A stretch of DNA of 8,255 nucleotides, taken from assembly GCA_964491015.1 (NCBI GenBank), contig CAZBEY010000080.1:1-8255 (forward strand), read 5' to 3'. The position numbers and the translations under genes were made by a program. The notes under the pieces were generated by a model. That model ran no database searches. It saw only the letters and a program-made list of their open reading frames with translations, and was not told the origin of the DNA. This stretch comes from JADFRD01 sp964491015 (lineage in GTDB: Bacteria; Fidelibacterota; Marinisomatia; Marinisomatales; TCS55). Of the stretch, positions 1 through 7,142 are shown piece by piece (position 1 is the stretch's first letter; each line of letters begins with the position of its first letter).

Positions 1-677
1 AATCCTGAAAGTGCAATAATGATACCGGCAATTGCATGGACATATTTTTCTAAAAATCCTAAATTGAAGTTTACGAGTCCTTTATAAATAACAATAACAA
101 TGATGGTCATGGTTGTGATGGTCACCGTCCCAAAAACGAAGGTAACTTTTGCAAGGGCAAACCAGTCACTTTGTGCAGCCGGATACATGAGAACCGGGAT
201 TAATGGTTCACAGGGACCCAGGATAAAAATGATAAATAAAGTCCAGGGTGTAACTGTATTGGGATTTCCATGAAGATGAACATGATTCCCCAGATGATGA
301 TGTGCATGCTGATGTATTTCATCCCTGTGGTCGTGATTGTGCGTGTGGACCTTGGCTCTTAAGCCGATTCTCAATCCCCATACCGTATAGGCAATTCCGA
401 AACCGATGAGTAACCAGCTGGCTAAGTCACCTCGAAATGATTCAATGGATTCCAACTTCCCAAGGGTAACACCAAAGGCTACGCCTACTAATCCCAGCAC
501 CACTGAACCCAGAACGTGACCGACTCCGCATAGAACTGTTATCAAGGTTGTTTTTCTTAATGACCAGGACCGTGCTCTGGCAATCATGATAAAAGGTAAA
601 TAATGATCGGGTCCAATCAAGGTATGGATAAATCCAATTGAAGCAGCGGTGATGAGCAATATGTGGCTGTCAATCAT
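1..677 (-). CDS. Multi-pass membrane protein with His-rich loop, TauE/SafE-UreH-like, putative nickel/metal transporter (3' end outside window)
   Basis: I translated 225 codons from ATG at 677 with no stop before the left edge, so the C-terminus is missing. Hydrophobic segments lie at about residues 6-33, 44-72, 86-106, 143-166, 174-200 and from 213 on, consistent with an inner-membrane protein. Segment 1 ends in HTLIGPDHYLP (18-28), a His...Asp-His signature resembling, but one residue longer than, the HX4DH motif of NiCoT nickel permeases. GPCEPLIP (154-161) is a second conserved-looking motif of UreH/DsbD_2-type membrane proteins. Residues 111-136 form a soluble loop with 12 His, a likely metal-binding segment. 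The start overlaps the hypC stop by 8 bases, so it is the last visible operon member. An in-frame ATG at 689, immediately after an in-frame TAA, would add four residues; neither start has a clear Shine-Dalgarno site. Membrane protein and family are seen; nickel import is inferred from the hyp context. Export of a metal or another substrate is possible. Confidence 0.82.
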   Translation of the reverse strand, partial: MIDSHILLITAASIGFIHTLIGPDHYLPFIMIARARSWSLRKTTLITVLCGVGHVLGSVVLGLVGVAFGVTLGKLESIESFRGDLASWLLIGFGIAYTVWGLRIGLRAKVHTHNHDHRDEIHQHAHHHLGNHVHLHGNPNTVTPWTLFIIFILGPCEPLIPVLMYPAAQSDWFALAKVTFVFGTVTITTMTIIVIVIYKGLVNFNLGFLEKYVHAIAGIIIALSG

Positions 678-954
678 TGGAGACTTCATTTACCGGGTTG
701 CCATAAACGTCTAACCCTTCTTTTTCGACGGCGCTGACCATTTCTGACCACGTATGGAGTGTTTTTTTTGCTTCCTCTTCATCAAGAATAGACAAAGCAA
801 ATCCGGCATGAACAATGGCATATTGTCCAACTTCCACTTCCGGAACGTATTCCAGACAGGCTTCGTGGCTGGTTCCCCCATAATCAATCCGGCCCATCAA
901 TAGCCCGTTTTTTTCAAATTTTTCAATCACTTTTCCCGGTATGGCTAAACACAT
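670..954 (-). CDS. hypC: HypC, [NiFe]-hydrogenase assembly chaperone (HypC/HybG/HupF family)
   Basis: Small chaperone that, with HypD, carries the Fe(CN)2CO unit and passes it to the hydrogenase large-subunit precursor in the cytoplasm. The 94-residue product begins MCLAIPGKV, the family hallmark, with the essential Cys2 exposed after removal of Met1. The second conserved motif, VHAGFAL, contains His49, which with Cys2 participates in iron-unit binding in the family. The length is slightly above the usual 75-90 residues because of an acidic tail after about residue 78. The start is fixed by the MC motif, with AGGA ten bases upstream. The gene follows hypX by 4 bases and overlaps the downstream membrane-protein gene by 8. 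It is unusual in being separated from hypD by hypE and hypX, since hypC commonly sits directly before hypD. Identification is firm. Confidence 0.97.
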   Translation of the reverse strand: MCLAIPGKVIEKFEKNGLLMGRIDYGGTSHEACLEYVPEVEVGQYAIVHAGFALSILDEEEAKKTLHTWSEMVSAVEKEGLDVYGNPVNEVSND

Positions 955-958
955 ACGA

Positions 959-2668
959 TTATAATCCTATTATTGGTTTGGTTGGAGAATTTATAAATAA
1001 TGGTGAGCGATGTTTTGCCAGGTAAAGAGGCGTCCAGCTAATGGGTCGTTTACGGATGAAATTATATCGCGCTACGTGATAACTGGGATCAAAACCGTAG
1101 AAATTCAAAACCATTTTTTCCATTTCCATGGCCCGATAAGAATCGATTGGTTTCTGTAGATTATCAGATTCTAATTTTTTTGACTTTTTATCCAGCAGAG
1201 TTGAAAGGGATTGACTGTTATTTATCGATTGAGCATATTGATGAACTTCCGACCAAAATGAATCGTGATCCCCAGAGATTACATCATCAATCAGTCCAAT
1301 AATTTTTCCTCGTTTTGCACTCATGGGCAATCTCCGATGTATTAATTGATCTGATTCCCTTTGAGACAATCGCCTTGGAAGAAGATACGTCCAAAACTCC
1401 GATCCGAATAAATTACCCATATTTCGATAATGGGGATTCAATACAACGCTATCCTTTGCAATGATTTTATCTGCAGAAAGAGAAAGAAACACACCGCCGG
1501 CTGCTGCATTCGCACCCATAGCGGCAATAATATATTTGTCTTTACAAAAAATGAGTTCCCGTACCAATTCATTCATCGCATTAATGTTATTTAATGATTC
1601 ATCGGCCGGACTTTCTGCCTGTTCGATTTGACCCAGATGAATGCCATTGGACCAAAAATCTTCTCCACCAGCCAAAACCCAAATTGATTCTTTTCCTTTT
1701 TTATTATTCTGAATAACCTGTTTCAAATTCTGACATTGTGCTGTGCTCATGGCGCCGTTATAAAAGGGAAAATGAAAATATCCAATGCCATCTCTGGATT
1801 CAAAATATATTTCCGGGTTTGGAGAATGATCCAACAATGGCAAGTCTAACCCGGCGTTTTTTATCCATTGACCGGCGGGTAACTTAATCCCCCTGCCTTC
1901 GCTATTTTTTGGAGGACGTAATTGCTTAATCCAGATAGCTCCATCTACCGTTGTTTTGCAAACAGCGCTGGAGTTGACCCCTAATACGGATCCCGGAGTT
2001 CCGCTTAACTCAGGGGCAAATTCAGCATCATGTAAATAAAATGGAATTCCGTTTATTTCGTCTAATACACCCGGACTGCCATCAGCCGACCGGATTTTCC
2101 GGAGGACCAATTCAGTCGAATCTTGATTCCAATTTATATTTCGATCTTCCTGGAGCATTATGGGTCGAAACAGGCCTTTCGGTTGAGATTTGGCTTTTTG
2201 TCCGGATTTACCGGAAGATTTGTATTGATCCAATGCCGACAATAGACACGCAACGGCTGTATCAGCAACTTCCCTGCGGTAAATGGAACTTTTTGATGCC
2301 TTTCTCATGGGAAAGGTTGCGGATGCCCAGACGGGTCCGGCATCATAATCATTGGTGGCTTCCAATAAAGTTACACCCCATTCTGATTCACCCGTGAGGA
2401 TGGCCCAATCCAATGCGGAGGGTCCCCGATCGCCTGGAGGTCCGGGGTGAATAATCCAGCACATAGTTTTTGATGTAATTTCTTCCGGAATTTTTCTTCT
2501 TAAAAAAGGAGCCACCACCAAATCAGGCTCGAAAATACCTACTGCTTCGATGGTAATCGAATCATGAATATCGAATTCAACAGTGATATCATGTCCCAAA
2601 TCCTCTAAAACGGTATAAAACCGCTGTGCAAGAGAATTAAAACTGTGGGTTAATATAAATATCTTCAT
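959..2668 (-). CDS. hypX: HypX (HoxX), CO-producing hydrogenase maturation protein: formyltransferase-fold plus crotonase-fold
   Basis: HypX makes the CO ligand of the [NiFe] active site from N10-formyl-tetrahydrofolate, in the family via formyl-CoA and decarbonylation. The 569 residues match the family length (about 540-610). Residues 1-140 are the formyltransferase-like domain, with HPGPPGDRGPSALDWAI (74-90) and YDAGPVW (108-114); His74 and Asp109 correspond to the formyltransferase catalytic His and Asp, while the usual Asn two residues before the His is Ile72. A Ser/Lys/Gly-rich linker lies at 150-165, then a second subdomain to about 280. The crotonase domain runs from about 295, with AGGEDFWSNGIHLG (333-346) and GANAAAGGVFLSLSADK (385-401). 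NPHYRNMGNLFGSE (411-424) places Tyr414 and Glu424 ten residues apart, matching the spacing of the Tyr416/Glu426 pair that I recall as proposed catalytic residues in the Aquifex enzyme. It starts 3 bases after hypE without an evident Shine-Dalgarno site, so translation is probably coupled. Confidence 0.95.
   Translation of the reverse strand: MKIFILTHSFNSLAQRFYTVLEDLGHDITVEFDIHDSITIEAVGIFEPDLVVAPFLRRKIPEEITSKTMCWIIHPGPPGDRGPSALDWAILTGESEWGVTLLEATNDYDAGPVWASATFPMRKASKSSIYRREVADTAVACLLSALDQYKSSGKSGQKAKSQPKGLFRPIMLQEDRNINWNQDSTELVLRKIRSADGSPGVLDEINGIPFYLHDAEFAPELSGTPGSVLGVNSSAVCKTTVDGAIWIKQLRPPKNSEGRGIKLPAGQWIKNAGLDLPLLDHSPNPEIYFESRDGIGYFHFPFYNGAMSTAQCQNLKQVIQNNKKGKESIWVLAGGEDFWSNGIHLGQIEQAESPADESLNNINAMNELVRELIFCKDKYIIAAMGANAAAGGVFLSLSADKIIAKDSVVLNPHYRNMGNLFGSEFWTYLLPRRLSQRESDQLIHRRLPMSAKRGKIIGLIDDVISGDHDSFWSEVHQYAQSINNSQSLSTLLDKKSKKLESDNLQKPIDSYRAMEMEKMVLNFYGFDPSYHVARYNFIRKRPISWTPLYLAKHRSPLFINSPTKPIIGL
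965..968 (-). promoter_or_regulatory. Probable ribosome-binding site of hypC
   Basis: AGGA on the minus strand, ten bases before the hypC ATG and inside the last codons of hypX. The spacing is at the long end of the useful range, so it is a moderate site. It suggests hypC has its own initiation signal rather than depending only on coupling to hypX. Confidence 0.45.
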
Positions 2669-2671
2669 GTT

Positions 2672-3727
2672 TCAGCAAATACGTGGAAGCTGATCGCCGG
2701 TGATCCAGTCAACCAAACGTCTTCCTCCCAGGTTTGTGACCATTTCGACAAAAGAATCGTCATCCACTACCACATCTCCGATAATTTCCGCTTCAGAACC
2801 CAATGGATGTCTGCGCACAGCTTCCAGCAATGTTTGGGCAAAATCTGCCGGACAGATAGCCATTAATTTTCCTTCATTTGCCACATGAAGCGGATCATAG
2901 CCCAGCATTTCACATACCGCATGTACCTCCGGACGAACCGGTATCGCCGATTCATTAATGACCATGCCGACTCCCGCAGTAGCTGAAATTTCATTCATGG
3001 CAGCCGCCAGCCCGCCCCGGGTCAAGTCTCGCATAACATGAATCTCTTTCGTTGCTTTCAGCATGGTATTCACGAGACCGTTTAAAGAAGCGGCATCTGA
3101 TTGTAAAGGAGTGGAGTAGGAGATGTTTTCTCTTTCTGCCATGACGGCAATTCCATGATCTCCAATGGGTCCGGATAGAATGATTTTATCCCCCGGAACG
3201 GCCAGGTGCGCTGAAATATGGACCCCCTGGGGAATCACCCCTATACCGGAGGTGTTAATATAAATTCCATCTGCCTGTCCCCGATGAACCACTTTGGTAT
3301 CCCCGGTGACGATTTGTACGCCGGCATTTTCAGCTGCAGTAGCCATTGATGTGGCTAATTTCTTCAAATCAGATAATGGAAATCCTTCTTCCAGAATGAA
3401 TCCGGCTGATAGATATAAAGGTTGTGCCCCGGACATGGCCAGGTCGTTGACGGTTCCATGAACAGCCAAACTTCCAATATCTCCGCCGGGGAAAAATATT
3501 GGATTTATCACAAAACTGTCTGTGGTAAAAGCAATCTTACCTTTTTCTACTGGAATGGCTGCTTGATCATTATTTTGAAGTAGAAACGGATTTGCAAACG
3601 GTTCCTGAAATATTTCATTAATCAGTTGAACCATGGCCCGACCGCCGCTTCCGTGATTCATTTCAACATTGCCTTGGCGAATATTTAATCGCTTTTGGAA
3701 TAATGTATTCGTTCTACGCCTTTTCAT
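2672..3727 (-). CDS. hypE: HypE, carbamoyl-dehydratase making the cyanide ligand
   Basis: HypE accepts a carbamoyl group from HypF on its C-terminal cysteine and, using ATP, dehydrates it to an enzyme thiocyanate that donates CN to iron on HypC-HypD. The 351-residue product ends in PRIC, the invariant C-terminus with the acceptor Cys351, so the 3' end is intact. The family opening HGSGGRAM is at 25-32. The AIR-synthase/PurM-like ATP-binding half includes FTTDSFV (67-73), GSLAVHGTVNDLAMSG (85-100) and TGDTKVV (141-147). MRDLTRGGLAAAMNE (232-246) and ANEGK (283-287) follow in the second half. I chose the ATG at 3727 because it overlaps the hypD stop as ATGA and has GGAGG six bases upstream; an in-frame ATG at 3829 would add 34 residues read from inside hypD that do not resemble HypE. 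Identification is firm. Confidence 0.97.
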   Translation of the reverse strand: MKRRRTNTLFQKRLNIRQGNVEMNHGSGGRAMVQLINEIFQEPFANPFLLQNNDQAAIPVEKGKIAFTTDSFVINPIFFPGGDIGSLAVHGTVNDLAMSGAQPLYLSAGFILEEGFPLSDLKKLATSMATAAENAGVQIVTGDTKVVHRGQADGIYINTSGIGVIPQGVHISAHLAVPGDKIILSGPIGDHGIAVMAERENISYSTPLQSDAASLNGLVNTMLKATKEIHVMRDLTRGGLAAAMNEISATAGVGMVINESAIPVRPEVHAVCEMLGYDPLHVANEGKLMAICPADFAQTLLEAVRRHPLGSEAEIIGDVVVDDDSFVEMVTNLGGRRLVDWITGDQLPRIC

Positions 3728-4860
3728 GATGCACCTCCCCGACTTCGAAATCGGCCATAAGTATAATAAGCGGCACACGCTCCTTCGGCAGACACCATGC
3801 AGCTTCCCAAAGGCGTTTCCGGGGTACACATCGACCCAAACACTTTACATTCAGGTGGTTTTTTGACTCCCCGAAGCACCGCAGCACATTCACAGGCCTT
3901 ATGGTCAGGAATGTGTTGATCTGGAATTTCAAATTGGCATTCAGCGTCCCACCGGGAGAATTCCGATTTTATTTTTAAACCGCTGTAAGGGATGGATCCC
4001 AGTCCCCGCCATTGAAACATTTTACGAAGCTCAAAAACATCTGCCACTTGTTGTTTGGAATTCGGATTCCCTTCCACCTTCACGGCACGGCTGTATTCAT
4101 TTTCTACTTGGGCACGTCCTTCATTCATCTGAATGACCAGCATTCGAATGGCTTGCAAAATATCCAATGGTTCGAAACCGGCAATGACAACCGGTTTTTG
4201 ATATTCTTCAGCGAAATATTCATAAGGCTGACACCCAATGACAGCGCTCACATGAGCCGGTCCAATAAATCCATCAATGGGGATTGACCCTAGTGATCGA
4301 ATCTCCGGATTGTCCAGGATACCGGCAATGGCACCTGGGGTTAATACATGGTTGCAAAAAACATAAAAATTCTCCAGTTTTTCCTTTTTAGCTATTTTTA
4401 ACGCCAATGCGGTCGGGGGTGTTGTTGTTTCAAATCCGATTGCAAAAAATATAATTTGATTGCTTCGGTTGACCCGGGCAATTTCCAGTGCATCCATGAC
4501 CGAATAAACGATGCGCACATCCGCCCCCGAAGCTCGGACTTTTTGAAGCGATATTCCGTCTTTTCCAGGGACCCGTATCATGTCCCCGTAAGAGCATAAT
4601 ATGTTTCCGGATTTCTGTGCTAATTCAATGGCCATATTGAGTCGATTTATAGGTAAAACACATACCGGACATCCGGGGCCGTGGATCAAATGAATCGAAT
4701 CAGGCAACAGGTCTTGAATCCCGTGGCGAAAGATGGCGTGAGTGTGACTGCCGCAAAATTCCATGATATTATATGATTTACCCGGTTGAACTTCCGCATG
4801 TATCAGTTTGGATAGTTCTCTCCCTATCTCACCATTTCGAAATTCACTTATGTATTTCAA
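3724..4860 (-). CDS. hypD: HypD, iron-sulfur scaffold for assembly of the Fe(CN)2CO unit
   Basis: HypD binds HypC and holds the iron while cyanide from HypE and CO are added; the family has a [4Fe-4S] cluster. The 378 residues match the usual length of about 370-380. Cys36 in CGSHTHAIFRHG and Cys64/Cys67 in HGPGCPVC match E. coli Cys41, Cys69 and Cys72 with a constant offset of five. GFETTTP is at 142-148. C-terminal cysteines at 323, 325, 338, 345, 354 and 362 include the cluster ligands. The start is TTG at 4860: it gives MKYISEFRNGEI, the expected HypD N-terminus, and overlaps the hypF stop in the four bases TTGA. No good Shine-Dalgarno site precedes it, so translation probably depends on ribosomes finishing hypF. 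The 3' end carries the hypE ribosome-binding site and overlaps hypE by four bases. Confidence 0.96.
   Translation of the reverse strand: MKYISEFRNGEIGRELSKLIHAEVQPGKSYNIMEFCGSHTHAIFRHGIQDLLPDSIHLIHGPGCPVCVLPINRLNMAIELAQKSGNILCSYGDMIRVPGKDGISLQKVRASGADVRIVYSVMDALEIARVNRSNQIIFFAIGFETTTPPTALALKIAKKEKLENFYVFCNHVLTPGAIAGILDNPEIRSLGSIPIDGFIGPAHVSAVIGCQPYEYFAEEYQKPVVIAGFEPLDILQAIRMLVIQMNEGRAQVENEYSRAVKVEGNPNSKQQVADVFELRKMFQWRGLGSIPYSGLKIKSEFSRWDAECQFEIPDQHIPDHKACECAAVLRGVKKPPECKVFGSMCTPETPLGSCMVSAEGACAAYYTYGRFRSRGGAS
3732..3738 (-). promoter_or_regulatory. Strong ribosome-binding site of hypE inside hypD
   Basis: GGAGGTG on the minus strand, with GGAGG six bases before the hypE ATG at 3727. It is the best Shine-Dalgarno match I saw in the window and decides the hypE start. 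The same bases encode the Gly-Gly near the C-terminus of HypD, so initiation at hypE should be both direct and coupled to termination of hypD. Confidence 0.8.
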
Positions 4861-7142
4861 GTTATACCCGATTCATTCATTATTTTCAAAGCACCGATCC
4901 AGGCTTGACCCAAACTGATTCCGCCGTCTCCGGGCGGTACTTGATTCGGGAAATATACCTTAAACCCATTATGATGAAATCGTTCTTCCAGCAGCTCCCG
5001 TAATACTCTATTCAGAAAACATCCCCCGCCGCAGACAACAGTAAAAATTCCATTTTCCTTGCCGGCCTGTGTGACCCAGTCTACCAACCCGGCGGCGAAT
5101 GTACCATGAAAAATATTCGCTCCATCTGTCGGGGAACAGTCCAATAAAAAATCCATTAGTGGAAGCAAATTCAATATATTATTATCAATCGACCATCCGC
5201 CGGATAGAATTTCCGGTTGCGTTACCAATGATTCAAGGAGCATGGGTGCCTGGCCTTCATATCGTTGTTCATCACAAATTCCCAGGAGGGAAGCCGTCGC
5301 ATCAAACCATCGTCCGCATCCAGTTGTTTTCGAAATCAAATCTGGTTTTCCTAATAATTCAGCTGTTTTTTCAATATGCGGAATATGGGAATATCGGTCT
5401 GGAATCAGTTCTGTTTTTTTCAAGCAATGGAGGACGGATGCTCCCATTCGCCATGCCTGTTTGGATGCAGCATCTCCACCGGGATGGGGTAAAGGAATCA
5501 ACGAACCTAACCGGTTGAATTCTGATCCACCCACTTCTAACAATTCACCTCCCCAGGCTTCCCCATCTCCTGAAAGACCAAACCCATCCAATGCAAGCCC
5601 GAGCACCGGTTCTCTTATTTGGTATTCTGCCATGGTGGCTGCAATATGGGCATGATGATGCTGGACGGTTATTGTCGGTAGATTAAACTGATGTGCTGCC
5701 ATTGTGGAATAAATATCAGGATGCATGTCATGGATAATCGCTTCCGGTTCTATTTGGTGTAGAGCGAGAATATAATCGATTGTTTCATTGTAAAAACGAC
5801 AGGAAGATGCGTTGTCTAAATCTCCTATATGTTGAGATAAAAAAGCCTGATTCCCCCGGGTAACGCACACAGTATTTTTTAAAAATGCTCCCATGGCCAA
5901 AACAGATGGAACAGCCACGGATAATTGTATGGGCAAAGGGGCAAATCCACGGGATCTCCGTAGAAATGATCTGTTCCCATTCTGGATGGATACAACTGAA
6001 TCATCCGTGCGTATTAGAATATTCCTATTATGAACCAGAAAGAAATCAGCAATTCCATTCAGACGATTGACCGCATCCGAATTATCGATACAAATGGGTT
6101 CATCCGAAATATTTCCGCTGGTCATCACCAAAGGAGGTGAATTGTAATAGAATAACAAGTGATGCAACGGGGTATAGGCAAGCATAATACCTATGTGTTT
6201 AAGTCCCGGCGCAATGGATTCAGCAAGAGGAGAATTAGATTTTTTTTCAACCAAAACAATTGGATGGGGAAAAGATTCCAATTCACTCTTTTCATCTTGA
6301 GAGAGGTTGAAATAGAGATTGGCATTTTTCAAATTTTTCACCATGATTGCCAACGGTTTTGCTTCCCTTCCTTTTCGATATCGAAGGCGGTTCACAGCAT
6401 CTTCGTTTGCGGCATCTACCGCGAGGTGAAAGCCTCCCAATCCTTTGATGGCTGCAATTTTTCCATTTTTCAGAGCTTCAACAACCGATTGAATTGGATT
6501 TGATTCGGGAATTAGATTCCCTTCAGAATCCAATATTTTGCATTGAGGTCCGCAATCCGGACACGCATTGGGCTGGGCATGAAACCGGCGGTTGGAGGGA
6601 GTATCATATTCTGCCTGACAATTCGGGCACATTTTGAACTCTGCCATGGATGTAAAAGGTCTGTCGTAAGGGATATTTTTGATAATGGTATATCGGGGAC
6701 CGCAATTCGTGCAATTGATAAATGGGTAAAGAAATCGTCTGTTTTCAGGATCAAAACATTCAGAAATACAATCAGGACAAACGGCAATATCCGGTGAAAT
6801 CAGCGTTGTGGCAGATGCATTATTTTTAGAATGAAGAATTCTAAAATCATGTTCACCCGCTAAGGGTATGGCCGCCGATTCCAAGGAGTTTATCGTGGAT
6901 ACAGGAGGCGCTTTTGTTTTAACTGATTGCAGAAATTCATCGATGGCAGTTTCAGACCCCTGTATTTCAATCATGACGCCATCATCTGAATTTGACACAG
7001 ATCCGAAAAGACCATATCGATTTGCCAAATTATAAATAAATGGTCTAAAACCAACACCCTGAACGACGCCGTTGATCCGGATTTGTTTTCGAGTAATGTT
7101 ACCCGAAGTATTGATTATGACTTTTGTTGCTGCTTCAGCCAT
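4857..7142 (-). CDS. hypF: HypF, carbamoyltransferase of hydrogenase maturation
   Basis: HypF converts carbamoyl phosphate and ATP to carbamoyl-AMP and transfers the carbamoyl group to HypE, the first step of cyanide synthesis. The 761 residues show all family domains. An acylphosphatase domain (about 18-105) has NGVVQGVGFRPF with Arg33 and, further on, Asn51. A zinc-finger-like region has four CxxC pairs starting at 122, 144, 172 and 194. A YrdC-like domain (about 215-400) has KGLGGFH (233-239), KGREAKPLAIM (257-267) and TSGNISDEP (341-349). A Kae1-like domain (about 410-761) has HHHAHIAA (495-502), DGFGLSGDGEAWGGE (519-533) and CGGGCFLNR (704-712). I chose ATG at 7142, which overlaps the end of hypB by 28 bases. 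The in-frame ATG at 7232 would add 30 residues read from within hypB that are unlike HypF. The upstream ribosome-binding site is weak, so coupling to hypB is likely. The 3' end overlaps the hypD TTG. Confidence 0.95.
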   Translation of the reverse strand: MAEAATKVIINTSGNITRKQIRINGVVQGVGFRPFIYNLANRYGLFGSVSNSDDGVMIEIQGSETAIDEFLQSVKTKAPPVSTINSLESAAIPLAGEHDFRILHSKNNASATTLISPDIAVCPDCISECFDPENRRFLYPFINCTNCGPRYTIIKNIPYDRPFTSMAEFKMCPNCQAEYDTPSNRRFHAQPNACPDCGPQCKILDSEGNLIPESNPIQSVVEALKNGKIAAIKGLGGFHLAVDAANEDAVNRLRYRKGREAKPLAIMVKNLKNANLYFNLSQDEKSELESFPHPIVLVEKKSNSPLAESIAPGLKHIGIMLAYTPLHHLLFYYNSPPLVMTSGNISDEPICIDNSDAVNRLNGIADFFLVHNRNILIRTDDSVVSIQNGNRSFLRRSRGFAPLPIQLSVAVPSVLAMGAFLKNTVCVTRGNQAFLSQHIGDLDNASSCRFYNETIDYILALHQIEPEAIIHDMHPDIYSTMAAHQFNLPTITVQHHHAHIAATMAEYQIREPVLGLALDGFGLSGDGEAWGGELLEVGGSEFNRLGSLIPLPHPGGDAASKQAWRMGASVLHCLKKTELIPDRYSHIPHIEKTAELLGKPDLISKTTGCGRWFDATASLLGICDEQRYEGQAPMLLESLVTQPEILSGGWSIDNNILNLLPLMDFLLDCSPTDGANIFHGTFAAGLVDWVTQAGKENGIFTVVCGGGCFLNRVLRELLEERFHHNGFKVYFPNQVPPGDGGISLGQAWIGALKIMNESGIT

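Noticed and set aside
2041..2397. 118-codon plus-strand open frame inside hypX
   Set aside because: It is antisense to a well-supported HypX coding region, has no recognisable domain, and its composition looks like a shadow frame.
3728..3829. Upstream extension of hypE to an ATG at 3829
   Set aside because: It lies wholly in hypD, adds 34 residues unlike HypE, and the ATG at 3727 has a strong Shine-Dalgarno site and the ATGA overlap.
3714..3932. 72-codon minus-strand frame across the hypD-hypE junction
   Set aside because: It is out of frame with both HypD and HypE, which are fully accounted for by their motifs.
5099..5655. Two overlapping plus-strand open frames (139 and 137 codons) inside hypF
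   Set aside because: Both are antisense to the conserved Kae1-like domain of HypF and have no recognisable motif.
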